Below, piece by piece: positions 34,061-46,225 of a stretch of 64,000 nt of DNA (the first letter of the stretch is position 1; each line of letters begins with the position of its first letter). Under the pieces are notes generated by a model. The model was given only the letters and a program-made list of their open reading frames with translations, was not told where the DNA came from and did no database searches. The translations under genes and the position numbers were made by a program. Source of the DNA: Isoptericola cucumis (lineage in GTDB: Bacteria; Actinomycetota; Actinomycetes; Actinomycetales; Cellulomonadaceae); assembly GCF_014635665.1 (NCBI RefSeq), contig NZ_BMDG01000003.1:310001-374000 (forward strand). The letters are read 5' to 3'.

Positions 34061-35707
34061 GTGATCTTGCGGACCATTGCGACGAGTGCGGCGATCCTCG
34101 TGGGCCTGGCGCTCGTCGGCGCGGTGGCGGGGCCGCAGTGGGACCCCGTCCCGGTGTCCGACCACCTCGTGCCCGCGACCTCCGACACGACGGTCCACGG
34201 GGCGTCCGACCCCGGCGCCGTGGGCGAGGTCGGCGAGTTCGAGGTGCGCGAGACCCCGGTGAGCATCCCCCTCGACGGGACGGAGGTCGGCGGGCTGCTG
34301 CGTCAGCCCCTCGACGCCCAGGGCGAGGTCCTGGGTGGCCGGCCGGGCCTGGTGTACGTGCACGGCGCCGGCACCGGCAAGTCCACCGAGGCGTTCGTCG
34401 AGTCCGCCACCGCCCTGGCGAGCGCGGGCGTCGTGACCCTGGTGCCCGACAAGCGCCTGGACACGTACACGACGCGCGACCGGGACTACGTCGCGATGGC
34501 CGCCGACTACGAGCGCTCCGTCGACCTGCTGCGGGCGACGGACGGGGTCGACGCGGACCGGGTCGGCGTCTACGGCGAGTCCGAGGGCACCTGGATCGTC
34601 CCGATCATGCAGGCGCAGGACCCGGCGATCGCCACCACGGTGCTCGTCTCGGCGCCGGTGGTGCCGCCGCGCCAGCAGGCCGCCTTCGCCGTCGACAACT
34701 ACCTGCGCAACACGGGCGTGCCGGACCAGGTGTTCCGGGCCATCCCGCGGGCCGTCGGGATGCAGCTGCCGGGCGGCGGCTTCGACTACGCCGACTTCGA
34801 CGTGCGGCCCTGGCTGGAGCAGCAGACCGCCCCCGTCCTCATGGCGTACGGGGCGGCGGACCCCTCGATGCCCGTCGAGCAGGGGGCGCGCCAGGTCATC
34901 GCGGACACCGCTGTCGGCGGGGACGACGCCCCCGTGACGGTCCGGTTCTACGCCGACGCGAACCACGGCATCAACGTGCCCACCCCGACCCCCGGCGGCG
35001 GCACGGAGATGCACCTGCACCCCGACTTCGCGCGGGACGTCGCCACCTGGGTGCAGGGGATGCCCGGCACCGCGGACGCCGAGCCGCGGATCGCGGGCGC
35101 CCAGCCGAACCAGCTCTACCTGGCCTCGGCGGTCCCGCAGCCGTTGTGGTGGGGCAACGGCGACATCGTCGTCGGCGGGGTGCTCGTGGGGGTGGGCCTC
35201 CTCGTCGCCGGCCCGCTGGTGTGGATCGTGCACGCCCTGGTGCGGCGGGTGGTGCGGCCGCGCTCGGCGGTGCCGGCTCCGCGGCTCGGGCGCGGCCTGC
35301 GTACGGCCCTCGCCGGCCTCGGCGCGGGCTCCGTCGCGACCATGGTCGCCCTGGTCGTGTACCTCCTCGCCGTCGCGCAGCTCGCGCTCGACTACCAGCG
35401 CGACGACCTGGTCGTGCAGGGCGGGTGGGTCGGGGTCCGGCTGCTCGGGGTCGCGACGGCGGTGGCGGCGGCGCTCGTGCTGCGCCGGGTCGTGGACGGG
35501 CGTGCGGCCCGCCGGGCCGCCCTCGCGGCCGGTGCCGACACCGGCCCGGACGGGGAGGGCCCTGCTCCCGCAGCGGGGGAGACCCCCGACCATGTCGTCG
35601 TCGCGCGCGGCTGGCCCGCCCACCTGACGTTCTGGTGCGTCGTCGTCGGCTCGCTCGCGCTGCTGCTCACGCTCGCCTACTGGGGCGTGTACCAGCTCGG
35701 GATCTGA
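34061..35707 (+). CDS. alpha/beta hydrolase fused to a C-terminal membrane domain
   Basis: Encodes 548 residues. One N-terminal hydrophobic segment (about 5-24) could be a signal anchor. The hydrolase domain shows LVYVHGAGTGKST (oxyanion region), VGVYGESEGTWIV (nucleophile Ser174), AYGAADPSMPVE (acid) and ADANHGIN (His). From about 355 there are four hydrophobic spans (GDIVVGGVLVGVGLLVAGPLV and three later) split by a Pro/Asp-rich cytoplasmic loop. This suggests an exported hydrolase tethered to the membrane. The GTGKS is not a nucleotide-binding site in this context. Substrate unknown. Confidence 0.8.
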   Translation: MILRTIATSAAILVGLALVGAVAGPQWDPVPVSDHLVPATSDTTVHGASDPGAVGEVGEFEVRETPVSIPLDGTEVGGLLRQPLDAQGEVLGGRPGLVYVHGAGTGKSTEAFVESATALASAGVVTLVPDKRLDTYTTRDRDYVAMAADYERSVDLLRATDGVDADRVGVYGESEGTWIVPIMQAQDPAIATTVLVSAPVVPPRQQAAFAVDNYLRNTGVPDQVFRAIPRAVGMQLPGGGFDYADFDVRPWLEQQTAPVLMAYGAADPSMPVEQGARQVIADTAVGGDDAPVTVRFYADANHGINVPTPTPGGGTEMHLHPDFARDVATWVQGMPGTADAEPRIAGAQPNQLYLASAVPQPLWWGNGDIVVGGVLVGVGLLVAGPLVWIVHALVRRVVRPRSAVPAPRLGRGLRTALAGLGAGSVATMVALVVYLLAVAQLALDYQRDDLVVQGGWVGVRLLGVATAVAAALVLRRVVDGRAARRAALAAGADTGPDGEGPAPAAGETPDHVVVARGWPAHLTFWCVVVGSLALLLTLAYWGVYQLGI

Positions 35708-35794
35708 GCCCGGGAGGGGGTCCGTGACACCCGCGGACCGCCCGGTGTGACGTACGTGCGCGCGCCCCGCCTGTCGTGCGGGGTGCGCGTCGGG

Positions 35795-35800
35795 TAGAAA
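35795..35800 (+). promoter_or_regulatory. -10 hexamer TAGAAA of the LRV membrane protein
   Basis: TAGAAA is the only AT-rich hexamer in this 143-bp gap; GAGGAG precedes the ATG about 50 nt downstream. Confidence 0.4.
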
Positions 35801-35850
35801 CGAGGCGGGCACACCCGAGCCCGCCGTCCCACCCCGAGGAGACCCCACGC

Positions 35851-37599
35851 ATGACCGACAACGCCACCCCCGACGCACCGGCCTCGCCGGCCGTTGCCGG
35901 CGCAGCGCCCCGGGAGATCGCGCGCGACGTCGTGGCCGCGCTCGCCCTGCTCGTGGCGCTGCCCATGCCGTGGGACCTCACGCACCGCGGCAGCGACCGT
36001 ATCGAGGTCGTGCTCGTCACCGTCCTGACGCTGGTGGTCCTCGCCCTGCCGTACGTGCGGCGCGCGGGGCTCGGCTCGCCGTCGTGGGACGCGCTGACGA
36101 CGCCGCGCGCCCGCCTGATCGGGTGCGCGCCGTACCTGCTCGTCACCCTCGTCTACCTCGTGCTGGACGCGGCGCGCCCCGGCGCGGCCGAGGGCGCGGT
36201 CGGCGCCGGCGTGGTGCTCGGGCTGGCGGGCGCCGCGCTGGCGCTGGCTCCCACGTGGGAGCGGACGCTGCTCGTCGTCGCCGGGCTCGTGGGCCTCGGG
36301 GCGCTCGCCACGCCTGTCGCGTCGCTCATCGACGGGGACCCGTGGTCCGCGACCGTCGTGGGCGTGCTGAACGCGGCGCTCGTCCTCGGCGTGCTGTGGC
36401 TCACCGCCGTGTCGTACGCGCGGGGTGACCTCGTCGCCGGGATCGTGCTGCTGGTCGTGGGGGCGGCCGTGGCGATCGAGCTGATCCTCTTCGCCGGGGG
36501 GCAGGAGGCGCCCTGGTTCGAGAGCGTCCACGCCCAGCGGCTCGGGCTCCTGCTCCTGCCGGTGGTCGCGGCCTGCGCCGCCCGGCGGGTGCTCGACGAC
36601 GTCGCCGCCGTCGCCGGCGACCCGCAGGACGTGCACGCCGCACGCTGGGTGGCCGTGGCGGTGCGCTGCCTCGACCTCGTGCTGCTGGTGGCGGGGTTCG
36701 TCGCGCTGGTCGCGCTCGTGCGGCTGGTCGCGGGCGGCGTCGCCGTCAGCCTGGTGCTGCGCCTCATCTGCGGGGTGCTCATGGTGGCCGTCGCGTTCAT
36801 GGCCCGCCGGGCGCTGGTGCGCGACCCGCGCAGCGGGCACACCACGGCCGTCGGGGCGGCGTGCGCGCTGGTCGTGCTGGGCCTGGTGATCGTCGTGGCG
36901 CGCGCCGGGCTGGGGACGCAGGCGAACGTCGAGGAGCTCCTCGTGACGTTCGCGCTGCCTGCCGCCACGCTCGCCGCGCTGCTGGTGCCGGCGTCGGTGC
37001 GCGAGCTGGTCGCGAGCGCGCCGGAGCCGGCGCCGGAGGACGCCGGGCCGGGCGCACCGCTGGGCGCGGCGACGTCCGAGGACGCGCCGCGGTCGACCTC
37101 CGAGGAGACCCCGACGGGCCCGATGGCGGTGGTCCAGGACGGCGGCCAGGGATGGGCACAGGAGCAGCCTCAGGAGCAGACCCAGGGATGGGCCCAGGAA
37201 CGGGCCTCCGAGCAGGCCCGGCCGGCGAGCTGGACCGCGGCCGCGCCGCAGCAGACCGCGCCGCAGCGCACCCCGCAGCCGATGGACTCCACGCAGCAGA
37301 TGGAGCCGGTGCGCGACGGTTCGTGGGGCGCCGCCGGAGCCGGGGCGGGCGGCGCGGCCGGCGTCGACTCGACGCAGGTGCTCCCGCCGGTGCCCGCGGA
37401 GGCCGCGGCCCCGGGCTGGACGGCCGCGCACGCCCTCGACCCGGGCACGCCGCTGGCGGACCTCGCGCGCATCGTCCAGGAGGCGCCGCACCTGCGCGCC
37501 CACGTGGCGTCCAACCCGTCGACCTACCCGGCGCTGCTGGACTGGCTGGGCGCGCTCGGCGACCCGGCGGTCGACGCGGCGCTGCGCTCGCGGCGCTAG
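35851..37599 (+). CDS. multi-spanning membrane protein with C-terminal variant leucine-rich repeat
   Basis: Encodes 582 residues. About ten hydrophobic segments fill residues 25-390. They are followed by a disordered Gln/Pro/Ala linker with two GWAQE-type repeats (about 400-525). The last 50 residues (LADLARIVQEAPHLRAHVAS, then NPSTYPALLDWLGALGDPAV) match the leucine-rich-repeat variant module common as a C-terminal add-on in Cellulomonas and relatives. That module is usually thought to mediate protein contacts. No enzymatic motif is visible and the role is unknown. Confidence 0.8.
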   Translation: MTDNATPDAPASPAVAGAAPREIARDVVAALALLVALPMPWDLTHRGSDRIEVVLVTVLTLVVLALPYVRRAGLGSPSWDALTTPRARLIGCAPYLLVTLVYLVLDAARPGAAEGAVGAGVVLGLAGAALALAPTWERTLLVVAGLVGLGALATPVASLIDGDPWSATVVGVLNAALVLGVLWLTAVSYARGDLVAGIVLLVVGAAVAIELILFAGGQEAPWFESVHAQRLGLLLLPVVAACAARRVLDDVAAVAGDPQDVHAARWVAVAVRCLDLVLLVAGFVALVALVRLVAGGVAVSLVLRLICGVLMVAVAFMARRALVRDPRSGHTTAVGAACALVVLGLVIVVARAGLGTQANVEELLVTFALPAATLAALLVPASVRELVASAPEPAPEDAGPGAPLGAATSEDAPRSTSEETPTGPMAVVQDGGQGWAQEQPQEQTQGWAQERASEQARPASWTAAAPQQTAPQRTPQPMDSTQQMEPVRDGSWGAAGAGAGGAAGVDSTQVLPPVPAEAAAPGWTAAHALDPGTPLADLARIVQEAPHLRAHVASNPSTYPALLDWLGALGDPAVDAALRSRR

Positions 37600-37677
37600 C
37601 CTGCGACCCTGACGGGCCCTCCGAAGGAGGCCGCGTGCCGCATTCCGGACGCCGGGTGCAGCACGGACGCGAAGGTG

Positions 37678-37683
37678 TACGGT
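37678..37683 (+). promoter_or_regulatory. -10 hexamer TACGGT of the leuA leader
   Basis: TACGGT is followed by 6 nt and the GTG of the leader peptide, so transcription probably starts on that codon. Confidence 0.6.
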
Positions 37684-37685
37684 GA

Positions 37686-39620
<1,935 letters not shown>

Positions 39621-39632
39621 GCCCCTGCACGA

Positions 39633-39668
39633 CGAGAGCCCCCGGGGGACGTCCCCCGGGGGCTCTCG
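39633..39668. terminator. bidirectional hairpin between leuA and copA
   Basis: Two perfectly complementary 18-base arms meet with no intervening base, a 36-bp perfect palindrome centred on GAC-GTC. It lies 12 bp after leuA and 3 bp from the copA stop on the other strand. Confidence 0.75.
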
Positions 39669-39671
39669 ACG

Positions 39672-41942
39672 TCACCGGGCGGCGACGCTCCGGAACCCGC
39701 GCAGCCGCAGGCTGTTGCCGACGACGAAGACGCTGGAGAACGCCATCGCCGCGCCGGCGAGCATCGGGTTGAGCATCCCGAGCGCGGCGACCGGGATCGC
39801 CGCCGTGTTGTAGGCGAAGGCCCAGAACAGGTTGGTCCTGATGGTGCTCAGGGTCCTGCGCGACAGGCGTATCGCGTCGACGGCGCTGCGCAGGTCGCCG
39901 CGCACGAGCGTGATGTCGGACGCCTCGATGGCGACGTCGGTGCCGGTCCCCATCGCCAGGCCGAGGTCGGCCTGGGCGAGTGCCGGGGCGTCGTTGACGC
40001 CGTCCCCGACCATCGCGACGACCCTGCCCTCGGCCTGCAGCCGGCGGACGACGTCCGACTTGTCGCGGGGCATGACCTCGGCGACGACCTCGTCGATGCC
40101 GACCTCGGCCGCGATCTGGCGTGCGACGGTCTCGTTGTCGCCCGTGAGCAGCACCGGCCGCAGCCCGAGCTCCTTGAGCTCGGCGACCGCCCGGGCGCTG
40201 GTGGGCTTGACGGCGTCGGCGACCACGAGGATGCCGCGGGCCCGCCCGTCCCACCCGGCGGCCACGACGGTCTTGCCCTCGCCCTCGGCACGGGCCTTCG
40301 CCCGGACCAGGTCGTCGCTCAGGTGCTGCGACCACTCGGCCAGCAGGGCCTGGCGGCCCACGAGCACGCCGTGCCCGTCGACGACGCCCTGGACCCCCAG
40401 GCCCTCGACGTTGGTGAAGTCCTCCGGGGTCGGCAGGGTGCCGGCCTCCTGGGTGGCGCCCTTGGCGATCGCCTGCGCGATCGGGTGCTCCGAGGCGTCC
40501 TCCAGGGCGCCGGCCAGCCGCAACAGCTCGGCGCGGTCGGTGCCCGGCTCGGGGATCACGTCGACCAGCGTCATCCGCCCGGTCGTGACGGTGCCGGTCT
40601 TGTCGAGCACGACGGTGTCGACCTTGCGGGTCGACTCCAGGACCTCGGGACCCTTGATGAGGATGCCCATCTGGGCGCCGCGGCCGGTGCCGACCAGCAG
40701 CGCGGTCGGGGTCGCCAGCCCGAGGGCGCACGGGCAGGCGATCACGAGGACCGCGACCGCGGCGGTGAACGCCGCCGTGACGGAGAACCCCGCCCCCAGC
40801 CAGGCGCCGAGGGTGACGACGGCGACCGCGATGACGATCGGGACGAAGATGCCGGACACCCGGTCGGCCAGGCGCTGCACCTCGGCCTTGCCGGTCTGCG
40901 CGTCCTCGACGAGCCTGGCCATCTGGGCCAGCTGCGTGTCCGCCCCGATCCGCGTGGCGCGGACCACGAGCCGCCCGCCCGCGTTGACCGTCGCGCCGGT
41001 GACGGTGTCGCCCTCGGCGACCTCGACCGGCACGGACTCGCCGGTGAGCATGGAGGCGTCCACGGCGGACGTGCCGGAGACGACCACGCCGTCGGTCGCG
41101 ATCTTCTCGCCGGGCCGTACGACGAACTCGTCGCCCGTCTGCAGGTCGTCGACCGGGATCTTCGTCTCGACGCCGCCGCGCAGCACGGCGACCTCCTTGG
41201 CGCCGAGCTCGAGCAGCGCACGCAGCGCCGCACCGGCCTGGCGCTTGGACCGCTTCTCGAAGTAGCGCCCGGCCAGGATGAACATGGTGACGCCGGCGGC
41301 GACCTCGAGATAGATGTTCGCCGCCCCGTCCGAGGGCGCGATCGTGAGCTCGAAGGGGTGCGTCATCCCGGGGGTGCCGGCCGTGCCGAGGAACAGCGCG
41401 TACAGCGACCACAGGAACGCCGCGGACGTGCCCATCGAGATGAGCGTGTCCATCGTCGCGGTGCCGTGCCGCAGGTTCGCCCAGGCGGCCCGGTGGAACG
41501 GCCACGCGGCCCACACGACGACGGGCGCGGCGAGCGCGAGCGACAGCCACTGCCAGTACGTGAACTGCAGCGCGGGGACCATCGCCATCGCGATCACCGG
41601 GACGGTGAGCACGACCGAGCCGACGAGGCGCCGGCGCAGCGAGACGAGCTCGTCGTCCGCCTCCCGGTCGTCCCCGGCCCCCGCGGGCTCCGCCGGGGCC
41701 TGCTTCGGCCGCGGCAGGGCCGCGGTGTACCCGGTCTTCTCGACCTCGGCCACGAGCAGCGCCGGGTCGTACCCCTCGGGCACGGTGACCTTGGCCTTCT
41801 CGGTGGCGTAGTTGACCGTGGCGGCGACGCCCTCGAGCTTGTTGAGCTTCTTCTCGATCCGCATCGCGCAGGAGGCGCAGGTCATCCCGCCGATGCTCAG
41901 CTCGACGTGCGGTCCCCCGGCCGGGGGTGCGGACGTACTCAT
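39672..41942 (-). CDS. copA: copper-translocating P1B-type ATPase
   Basis: Encodes 756 residues. One N-terminal heavy-metal-associated domain (GMTCASC, 19-25) is followed by eight membrane spans with the intramembrane CPC at 403-405 (IACPCALG) defining copper-type specificity. The A domain has LTGES, the phosphorylation site is DKTGT (Asp447), HP is in SEHPIAQ, and the hinge is [17 protein letters not shown]. It exports Cu(I) from the cytoplasm. It ends a leftward operon with copZ and a His-rich protein, downstream of CsoR-like operators. The gap to the preceding gene is 14 bp. Confidence 0.96.
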   Translation of the reverse strand: MSTSAPPAGGPHVELSIGGMTCASCAMRIEKKLNKLEGVAATVNYATEKAKVTVPEGYDPALLVAEVEKTGYTAALPRPKQAPAEPAGAGDDREADDELVSLRRRLVGSVVLTVPVIAMAMVPALQFTYWQWLSLALAAPVVVWAAWPFHRAAWANLRHGTATMDTLISMGTSAAFLWSLYALFLGTAGTPGMTHPFELTIAPSDGAANIYLEVAAGVTMFILAGRYFEKRSKRQAGAALRALLELGAKEVAVLRGGVETKIPVDDLQTGDEFVVRPGEKIATDGVVVSGTSAVDASMLTGESVPVEVAEGDTVTGATVNAGGRLVVRATRIGADTQLAQMARLVEDAQTGKAEVQRLADRVSGIFVPIVIAVAVVTLGAWLGAGFSVTAAFTAAVAVLVIACPCALGLATPTALLVGTGRGAQMGILIKGPEVLESTRKVDTVVLDKTGTVTTGRMTLVDVIPEPGTDRAELLRLAGALEDASEHPIAQAIAKGATQEAGTLPTPEDFTNVEGLGVQGVVDGHGVLVGRQALLAEWSQHLSDDLVRAKARAEGEGKTVVAAGWDGRARGILVVADAVKPTSARAVAELKELGLRPVLLTGDNETVARQIAAEVGIDEVVAEVMPRDKSDVVRRLQAEGRVVAMVGDGVNDAPALAQADLGLAMGTGTDVAIEASDITLVRGDLRSAVDAIRLSRRTLSTIRTNLFWAFAYNTAAIPVAALGMLNPMLAGAAMAFSSVFVVGNSLRLRGFRSVAAR

Positions 41943-41956
41943 CCGGATTCCTTCTC

Positions 41957-42916
41957 TCAGTGGCCGTGGTCGGAGGTGTCGGGGGTGCCGTGGGCTGCGC
42001 CGGCGTCGAGCACGAGCTCGGCGGTGCGGACCTTCCCGTCGACCTGGAAGTCGAGGTAGAGCAGGTACCGGCCCGGGGTCGGGGCCGTGGCCGCGAACCC
42101 GATCTCCGGCCCGGCGGTGTCGCCCTCGGCGGGCTCGTCCCCGGCGGCGTGGACGTGCAGGTACGCCAGGTCGCCCTCGCGCAGGGCGACGAGGTGCCCG
42201 AACGCCCCGAGGTAGGGCTCCAGCGTCGTGACGGGCTCGCCGTCGCGGCGCACGGAGACCGTGAGCTCGCTGGTCGAGCCCGCCGTGAGCTCACCGGACA
42301 CGTCCACGGTGAAGCCGTCGACCTCGTCGGTCGCGGTGGGCTCGGGCGTGGTGGGCTCGACGTCGCCGGCCACCTGGACCGTCCGCGAGAGGGTGACGTT
42401 CTTCTCGTCGTCGCCCGTGGCCGGGACGAAGTCGACGAACACCCGGTAGGTGCCGGCCTCGGCCCAGCGCCAGGGGATGCTCCACGTGCCGGTGGTCGGG
42501 TCGAGGCGGGGGTGCACGTGGCGGTACCCGCTGCCGTCCGCGCGGACGACGATCAGGTGCAGGTCCTTGTCGTGGGCGGTGCGGTAGTCGACCACCGGCT
42601 CGCCGGCCGCGTCCTGGACCTGGAAGCTCAGGTCTCCGGCCTCGCCGACGGCTCCGGGGGAGCGCACCGGCGTCAGCAGGAACCCGTCCTGCGCGATCGC
42701 CAGGCCGCGCACGTCCTCGACGGCCGGCGCCTGCCCCGGGTGCTCCTGGCCGGCGGCTGCATGGTCGTCCATCTGCTCTCCCTCGACCTCCTGGCGTGCC
42801 TGGGCTGTCTGATCGGCCGCGTCGTCGGGCACGACGGCGCCGGCGACGGCGAACGCGCCGGTGAACGCGACCGCGAGTCCCGCCCCGTAGGCGGTCAGCC
42901 GTCCGGCGGCGTTCAT
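41957..42916 (-). CDS. two-domain His-rich exported protein of the copper operon
   Basis: Encodes 319 residues. A hydrophobic N-terminal segment (about 9-30) suggests export or anchoring; [12 protein letters not shown] follows. Two similar beta-sandwich units are visible: about 95-165 ([11 protein letters not shown] and YRHVHPRLD; His115, 120, 133, 135) and about 217-292 ([18 protein letters not shown]; His241, 254, 256). Its start overlaps the copZ stop (ATGA). Position between copZ and copA plus paired His motifs suggest a periplasm-side copper-binding protein. I know no biochemically studied member, so function is inferred. Confidence 0.75.
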   Translation of the reverse strand: MNAAGRLTAYGAGLAVAFTGAFAVAGAVVPDDAADQTAQARQEVEGEQMDDHAAAGQEHPGQAPAVEDVRGLAIAQDGFLLTPVRSPGAVGEAGDLSFQVQDAAGEPVVDYRTAHDKDLHLIVVRADGSGYRHVHPRLDPTTGTWSIPWRWAEAGTYRVFVDFVPATGDDEKNVTLSRTVQVAGDVEPTTPEPTATDEVDGFTVDVSGELTAGSTSELTVSVRRDGEPVTTLEPYLGAFGHLVALREGDLAYLHVHAAGDEPAEGDTAGPEIGFAATAPTPGRYLLYLDFQVDGKVRTAELVLDAGAAHGTPDTSDHGH

Positions 42917-43125
42917 CCGACCGGGACCGCCGTGTAGCCGGCCTCGTCCACAGCCGCCAGCACGGCGGACGCCTCGACGCCGTCCGTGCCGGTGACGACG
43001 AGCCTGCCGGTCTCGGCGCTGACCTGGATGTCCTCGACGCCGGGCACCTGGCCGACCTCCTCGCGGACGGACATCTCGCAGTGGCCGCACGTCATGCCGG
43101 TGACCTGGAACTCGCTGGTGCTCAT
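42913..43125 (-). CDS. copZ: copper chaperone CopZ
   Basis: Encodes 70 residues, a single heavy-metal-associated domain. [21 protein letters not shown] contains the CxxC copper site, and DEAGYTAV ends the fold. It would hand Cu(I) to the CopA N-terminal domain. GAGGAGA precedes the ATG. It is the first gene of the copZ-His-rich protein-copA unit, with two CsoR-like palindromes just upstream. Confidence 0.95.
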   Translation of the reverse strand: MSTSEFQVTGMTCGHCEMSVREEVGQVPGVEDIQVSAETGRLVVTGTDGVEASAVLAAVDEAGYTAVPVG

Positions 43126-43145
43126 CGTGATCTCCTCTCGAATGG

Positions 43146-43196
43146 ATACCCCCTCGGGGTACCGACTCGAATCAACCTATACCCCCTCCAGGTATT
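43146..43196 (-). promoter_or_regulatory. two CsoR-like operators upstream of copZ
   Basis: Palindrome 1 is TACCCCCTCGGGGTA (43147-43161). Site 2 reads TATACCCCCTCCAGGTATT (43178-43196), with less perfect arms. TACCCC...GGGGTA spacing is typical of Cu(I)-released CsoR repressors. No csoR gene is in the window. The TATAGG overlapping site 2 on the minus strand is a possible -10. Confidence 0.75.
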
Positions 43197-43266
43197 CCGC
43201 CAACCCCTTCGGCGGCGACGTCTACGAGGCCGCCCCGCGTCGTGCCCCGCTGTCGGCGGCATGGCC

Positions 43267-43272
43267 GACAAT
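43267..43272 (+). promoter_or_regulatory. -10 hexamer GACAAT of recO (leaderless)
   Basis: GACAAT is followed by 6 nt and GTG. This fixes the recO start at 43279 over longer in-frame alternatives. Confidence 0.5.
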
Positions 43273-43278
43273 GGAGCC

Positions 43279-44013
43279 GTGCCCCTGTACCGAGACGACG
43301 CGATCGTGCTGCGCACCCACAAGCTGGGCGAGGCGGACCGCATCGTCACGTTCCTCACCCGGGAGCACGGCAAGGTGCGCGGCGTCGGGCGCGGGGTGCG
43401 CCGCACGTCGTCCCGCTTCGGGGCGCGCCTCGAGCCGTTCATGGTGGTGGACGTCCAGCTGCACACCGGGCGCTCGCTGGACACGGTGACCCAGGTCGAG
43501 ACGGTCGGCCCCTATGCCCGCCAGATCGCCGCCGACTACTCCCTGTACACCGCGGGGGCGGCGATGCTCGAGGCCGCCGACCGGCTGGTCGCGACCGAGC
43601 ACGAGCCCGCGGTCCAGCAGTACTGGCTGCTCGCCGGCGCGCTGCGGGCGCTCGCCGAACGGCGGCACCCCGCCTCCCTGGTGCTCGACTCCTACCTCCT
43701 GCGCGGCCTGGCGGTCGCCGGCTGGGCGCCGTCGTTCACCGAGTGCGCGCGGTGCGGCGAGCCGGGCCCGCACCACGCCTTCTCCGTCGGCACCGGCGGG
43801 GCCATCTGCTCCCGCTGCCGCCCGCCCGGCTCGATCGCGCCGGCCCCCGAGACGTTCGCGCTGCTCGGCGCGCTGCTGGGGGGCGACTGGCCGGTGGCCG
43901 AGGCGTCGGAGCCGCGGCACCGCGCGGAGGCGTCGGGGCTCGTGGCGGCGTACTCGCAGTACTACCTGGAGCGCACCCTGCGCTCCCTCCGCATGATCGA
44001 GAGAGAGGCCTGA
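43279..44013 (+). CDS. recO: DNA repair protein RecO
   Basis: Encodes 244 residues. [33 protein letters not shown] is the conserved OB-fold start. [16 protein letters not shown] follows, and the C-terminal helical part has the zinc site CARCGEPG...CSRCRPPG. RecO anneals single strands and loads RecA in gap repair. It is followed by uppS with a one-base overlap, as in most actinobacteria. Confidence 0.95.
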   Translation: MPLYRDDAIVLRTHKLGEADRIVTFLTREHGKVRGVGRGVRRTSSRFGARLEPFMVVDVQLHTGRSLDTVTQVETVGPYARQIAADYSLYTAGAAMLEAADRLVATEHEPAVQQYWLLAGALRALAERRHPASLVLDSYLLRGLAVAGWAPSFTECARCGEPGPHHAFSVGTGGAICSRCRPPGSIAPAPETFALLGALLGGDWPVAEASEPRHRAEASGLVAAYSQYYLERTLRSLRMIEREA

Positions 44014-44843
44014 TGGCAGCCCGACCGCCGCGCGAGTACGCCGAGCCGTACCCGCACCCCTCGGGGGCGACCGCCCCGAACATCCCGTCCCAGTTCGTGC
44101 CGAACCACGTGGCGATCGTCATGGACGGCAACGGCCGGTGGGCCAACGCCCGCGGCCTGCCGCGGGTCGAGGGGCACAAGCAGGGCGAGAGGTCGTTGCT
44201 CGACGTCGTCGCCGGGGCCGTCCAGATCGGCGTCAAGCACGTCTCCGCGTACGCGTTCAGCACGGAGAACTGGAAGCGGTCCCCGGACGAGGTGAAGTTC
44301 CTCATGAACTTCAACCGGGACGTCATCCGCCGACGGCGCGACGAGATGTCGTCGTGGGGCGTGCGCATCCGCTGGGCGGGCCGCCGGCCGAGGCTGTGGG
44401 GGTCGGTCATCAAGGAGCTGCAGGTCGCGGAGGAGATGACCAAGGACAACGACCGCTGCACGCTGACGATGTGCGTCAACTACGGCGGCCGCGCCGAGAT
44501 CGCGGACGCCGCGGCCGCCATCGCCCGCGACGCCGCCGCGGGGAAGATCAACCCGGCGCGGGTCACCGAGAAGATGGTCCAGCGCTACCTCGACGAGCCC
44601 GACCTGCCCGACGTCGACCTGTTCCTGCGCTCGTCGGGGGAGCAGCGCACGTCGAACTTCATGATCTGGCAGGCGGCCTACGCGGAGATGGTCTTCCTGC
44701 CCGAGCCGTGGCCGGACGTGGACCGGCGGCACCTGTGGCGCGCGGTCGAGGAGTTCGCCCGGCGCGACCGGCGTTACGGTGGTGCCGTGGACGCCGTCGG
44801 TGACGAGCAGGCGGGAGATCGCGAGGGCGCGGGGACCGCATGA
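44013..44843 (+). CDS. uppS: isoprenyl (undecaprenyl/decaprenyl) diphosphate synthase
   Basis: Encodes 276 residues. [13 protein letters not shown] carries the catalytic Asp, [14 protein letters not shown] is the central motif, and [26 protein letters not shown] is the C-terminal substrate region. This cis-prenyltransferase makes the polyprenyl carrier for cell-wall synthesis; chain length is not predictable. GAGAGAGG precedes the ATG. Its stop overlaps the next gene (ATGA). Confidence 0.95.
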   Translation: MAARPPREYAEPYPHPSGATAPNIPSQFVPNHVAIVMDGNGRWANARGLPRVEGHKQGERSLLDVVAGAVQIGVKHVSAYAFSTENWKRSPDEVKFLMNFNRDVIRRRRDEMSSWGVRIRWAGRRPRLWGSVIKELQVAEEMTKDNDRCTLTMCVNYGGRAEIADAAAAIARDAAAGKINPARVTEKMVQRYLDEPDLPDVDLFLRSSGEQRTSNFMIWQAAYAEMVFLPEPWPDVDRRHLWRAVEEFARRDRRYGGAVDAVGDEQAGDREGAGTA

Positions 44844-46225
44844 GCCCCTTCGCGGACCCGCCGCGCGACCTCGGGCCGGCCGCCACGGTCGCGCCGCAGG
44901 TCGACCGGCCGTGGCCGCTGCCCCGCACGACGAGCCCCACGATCGAGGCGCTGGTCGCCGACCCGACGCCGGAGCGGCGCGCCCGGTTCTGGCGCCGGGT
45001 CGCCCAGGAGGGCACGCCGCTGGTCGACGAGATCCCCGGGCACCCGCAGGAGCGGGTGTACACGTTCGTCCACCGGGGCGAGGACGGCGCGCGCCGGGTC
45101 CTCGTGGACGTCGACGGGCTGGTCGACGTCAGCACGTACCGCGACGCGCTGATGTCCCGGATCCCGGGCACCACCCTGTGGTCCCTCAGCCTGCGCCTGC
45201 CGGCGTCGTGGCGCGCGACGTACGGGATCGCGGTCGACGACGACCACGGCGCCACCGCCGACGAGCGCACCGCGGCCTCGGTGGCGGCCCGGCGGGAGCG
45301 GGCCAGGGCGGCGTCCGACCCCGGTGTGCACGCCGCGCTCGACGACTGGTTCGACCTGCTGCTGCGCAGCGAGCCCGACCCCCTCGCGCGCGAGCACGCG
45401 CTGCTGGGGGCCGACACCGTGGCGTCGGGACCCGACGCGCCGGCGCCGCCCGCGGGCGTGGGCGGCGTCGTCGTGGGCGAGCAGCCCGAGCCGGGACCGC
45501 GGGGCCGCACCGTGCCCGTGGCCGGCTTCGGCGAGCCCGGGGCCGGCGCCGCGGGGCGCCGGGCCTGGTGGCACGTCCCGCCCGTGGAGCCGGGACCGGA
45601 CGGCTGGGACGTGGTCGTGCTGCTGGACGGCGACCGGTGGCTGGGAGCGGGGGTGCGGGCGCTCGACCGTGCCTTCGCCACGGGCGCGCTGCGGCCCGCG
45701 GCCGTGCTGCTCGTCGGGTGCGGCGACCGGGAGCGCCGGCTGGCCGACCTCACGTGCTCGCACCCGTACGTCCGGCGGCTGGCGCAGGTGCTCGACGACG
45801 CCGACGCGGAGGTCCTCGGGGCGCCGCTGACGCGCGACCCGGCCCGCACCACGATCGCGGGGCACGACTTCGGCGGCCTGGCGGCCCTGTGGGCGCAGTG
45901 CGTGGCGCCGGAGCGCTTCGGTGCGTCGGTGTGCCAGTCGGGGGCGTGGTGGTGGCCGTCGGCCCCCGACGACGGGGGGCCGGGCGCACCCGCGCCGGAG
46001 GAGTGGCTCACGGGTGCCGTCGAGCGGGCGGCGGCCGACCCCGCGTGGGGGCTCGGCCGGGTGCACCTGGAGGTCGGCGAGCAGGAGTGGGCGCTGCGGG
46101 AGCCGACCCGGCGCCTGCACGACGCCCTCGCCGGGCGGTGCGAGAGCCTCACCGTCGCGCGTCCGGCGGGCGGGCACGACCCCGCGTGCTGGGCGGTACA
46201 GCTCCTCGGCGCGCTCAGCCCGTGA
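44840..46225 (+). CDS. enterochelin-esterase-like protein with nucleophile Ser replaced by Asp
   Basis: Encodes 461 residues. The N-terminal Fes domain includes [22 protein letters not shown]. The C-terminal esterase-D-like domain has [43 protein letters not shown] and AGGHDPACW. In Fes the elbow is GQSFGG; here it is GHDFGG, so Asp343 occupies the serine position, while the candidate base His446 remains. It may be inactive or use a different chemistry. It is coupled to uppS by ATGA but convergent with a siderophore-type ATPase whose end it overlaps by 11 bp. Confidence 0.85.
   Translation: MSPFADPPRDLGPAATVAPQVDRPWPLPRTTSPTIEALVADPTPERRARFWRRVAQEGTPLVDEIPGHPQERVYTFVHRGEDGARRVLVDVDGLVDVSTYRDALMSRIPGTTLWSLSLRLPASWRATYGIAVDDDHGATADERTAASVAARRERARAASDPGVHAALDDWFDLLLRSEPDPLAREHALLGADTVASGPDAPAPPAGVGGVVVGEQPEPGPRGRTVPVAGFGEPGAGAAGRRAWWHVPPVEPGPDGWDVVVLLDGDRWLGAGVRALDRAFATGALRPAAVLLVGCGDRERRLADLTCSHPYVRRLAQVLDDADAEVLGAPLTRDPARTTIAGHDFGGLAALWAQCVAPERFGASVCQSGAWWWPSAPDDGGPGAPAPEEWLTGAVERAAADPAWGLGRVHLEVGEQEWALREPTRRLHDALAGRCESLTVARPAGGHDPACWAVQLLGALSP

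Noticed and set aside
34361-34390. Walker-A-like GAGTGKST in the membrane hydrolase
   Set aside because: It falls at the oxyanion-hole loop of an alpha/beta hydrolase, with a GESEG elbow and Asp/His downstream. There is no Walker B or other P-loop feature.
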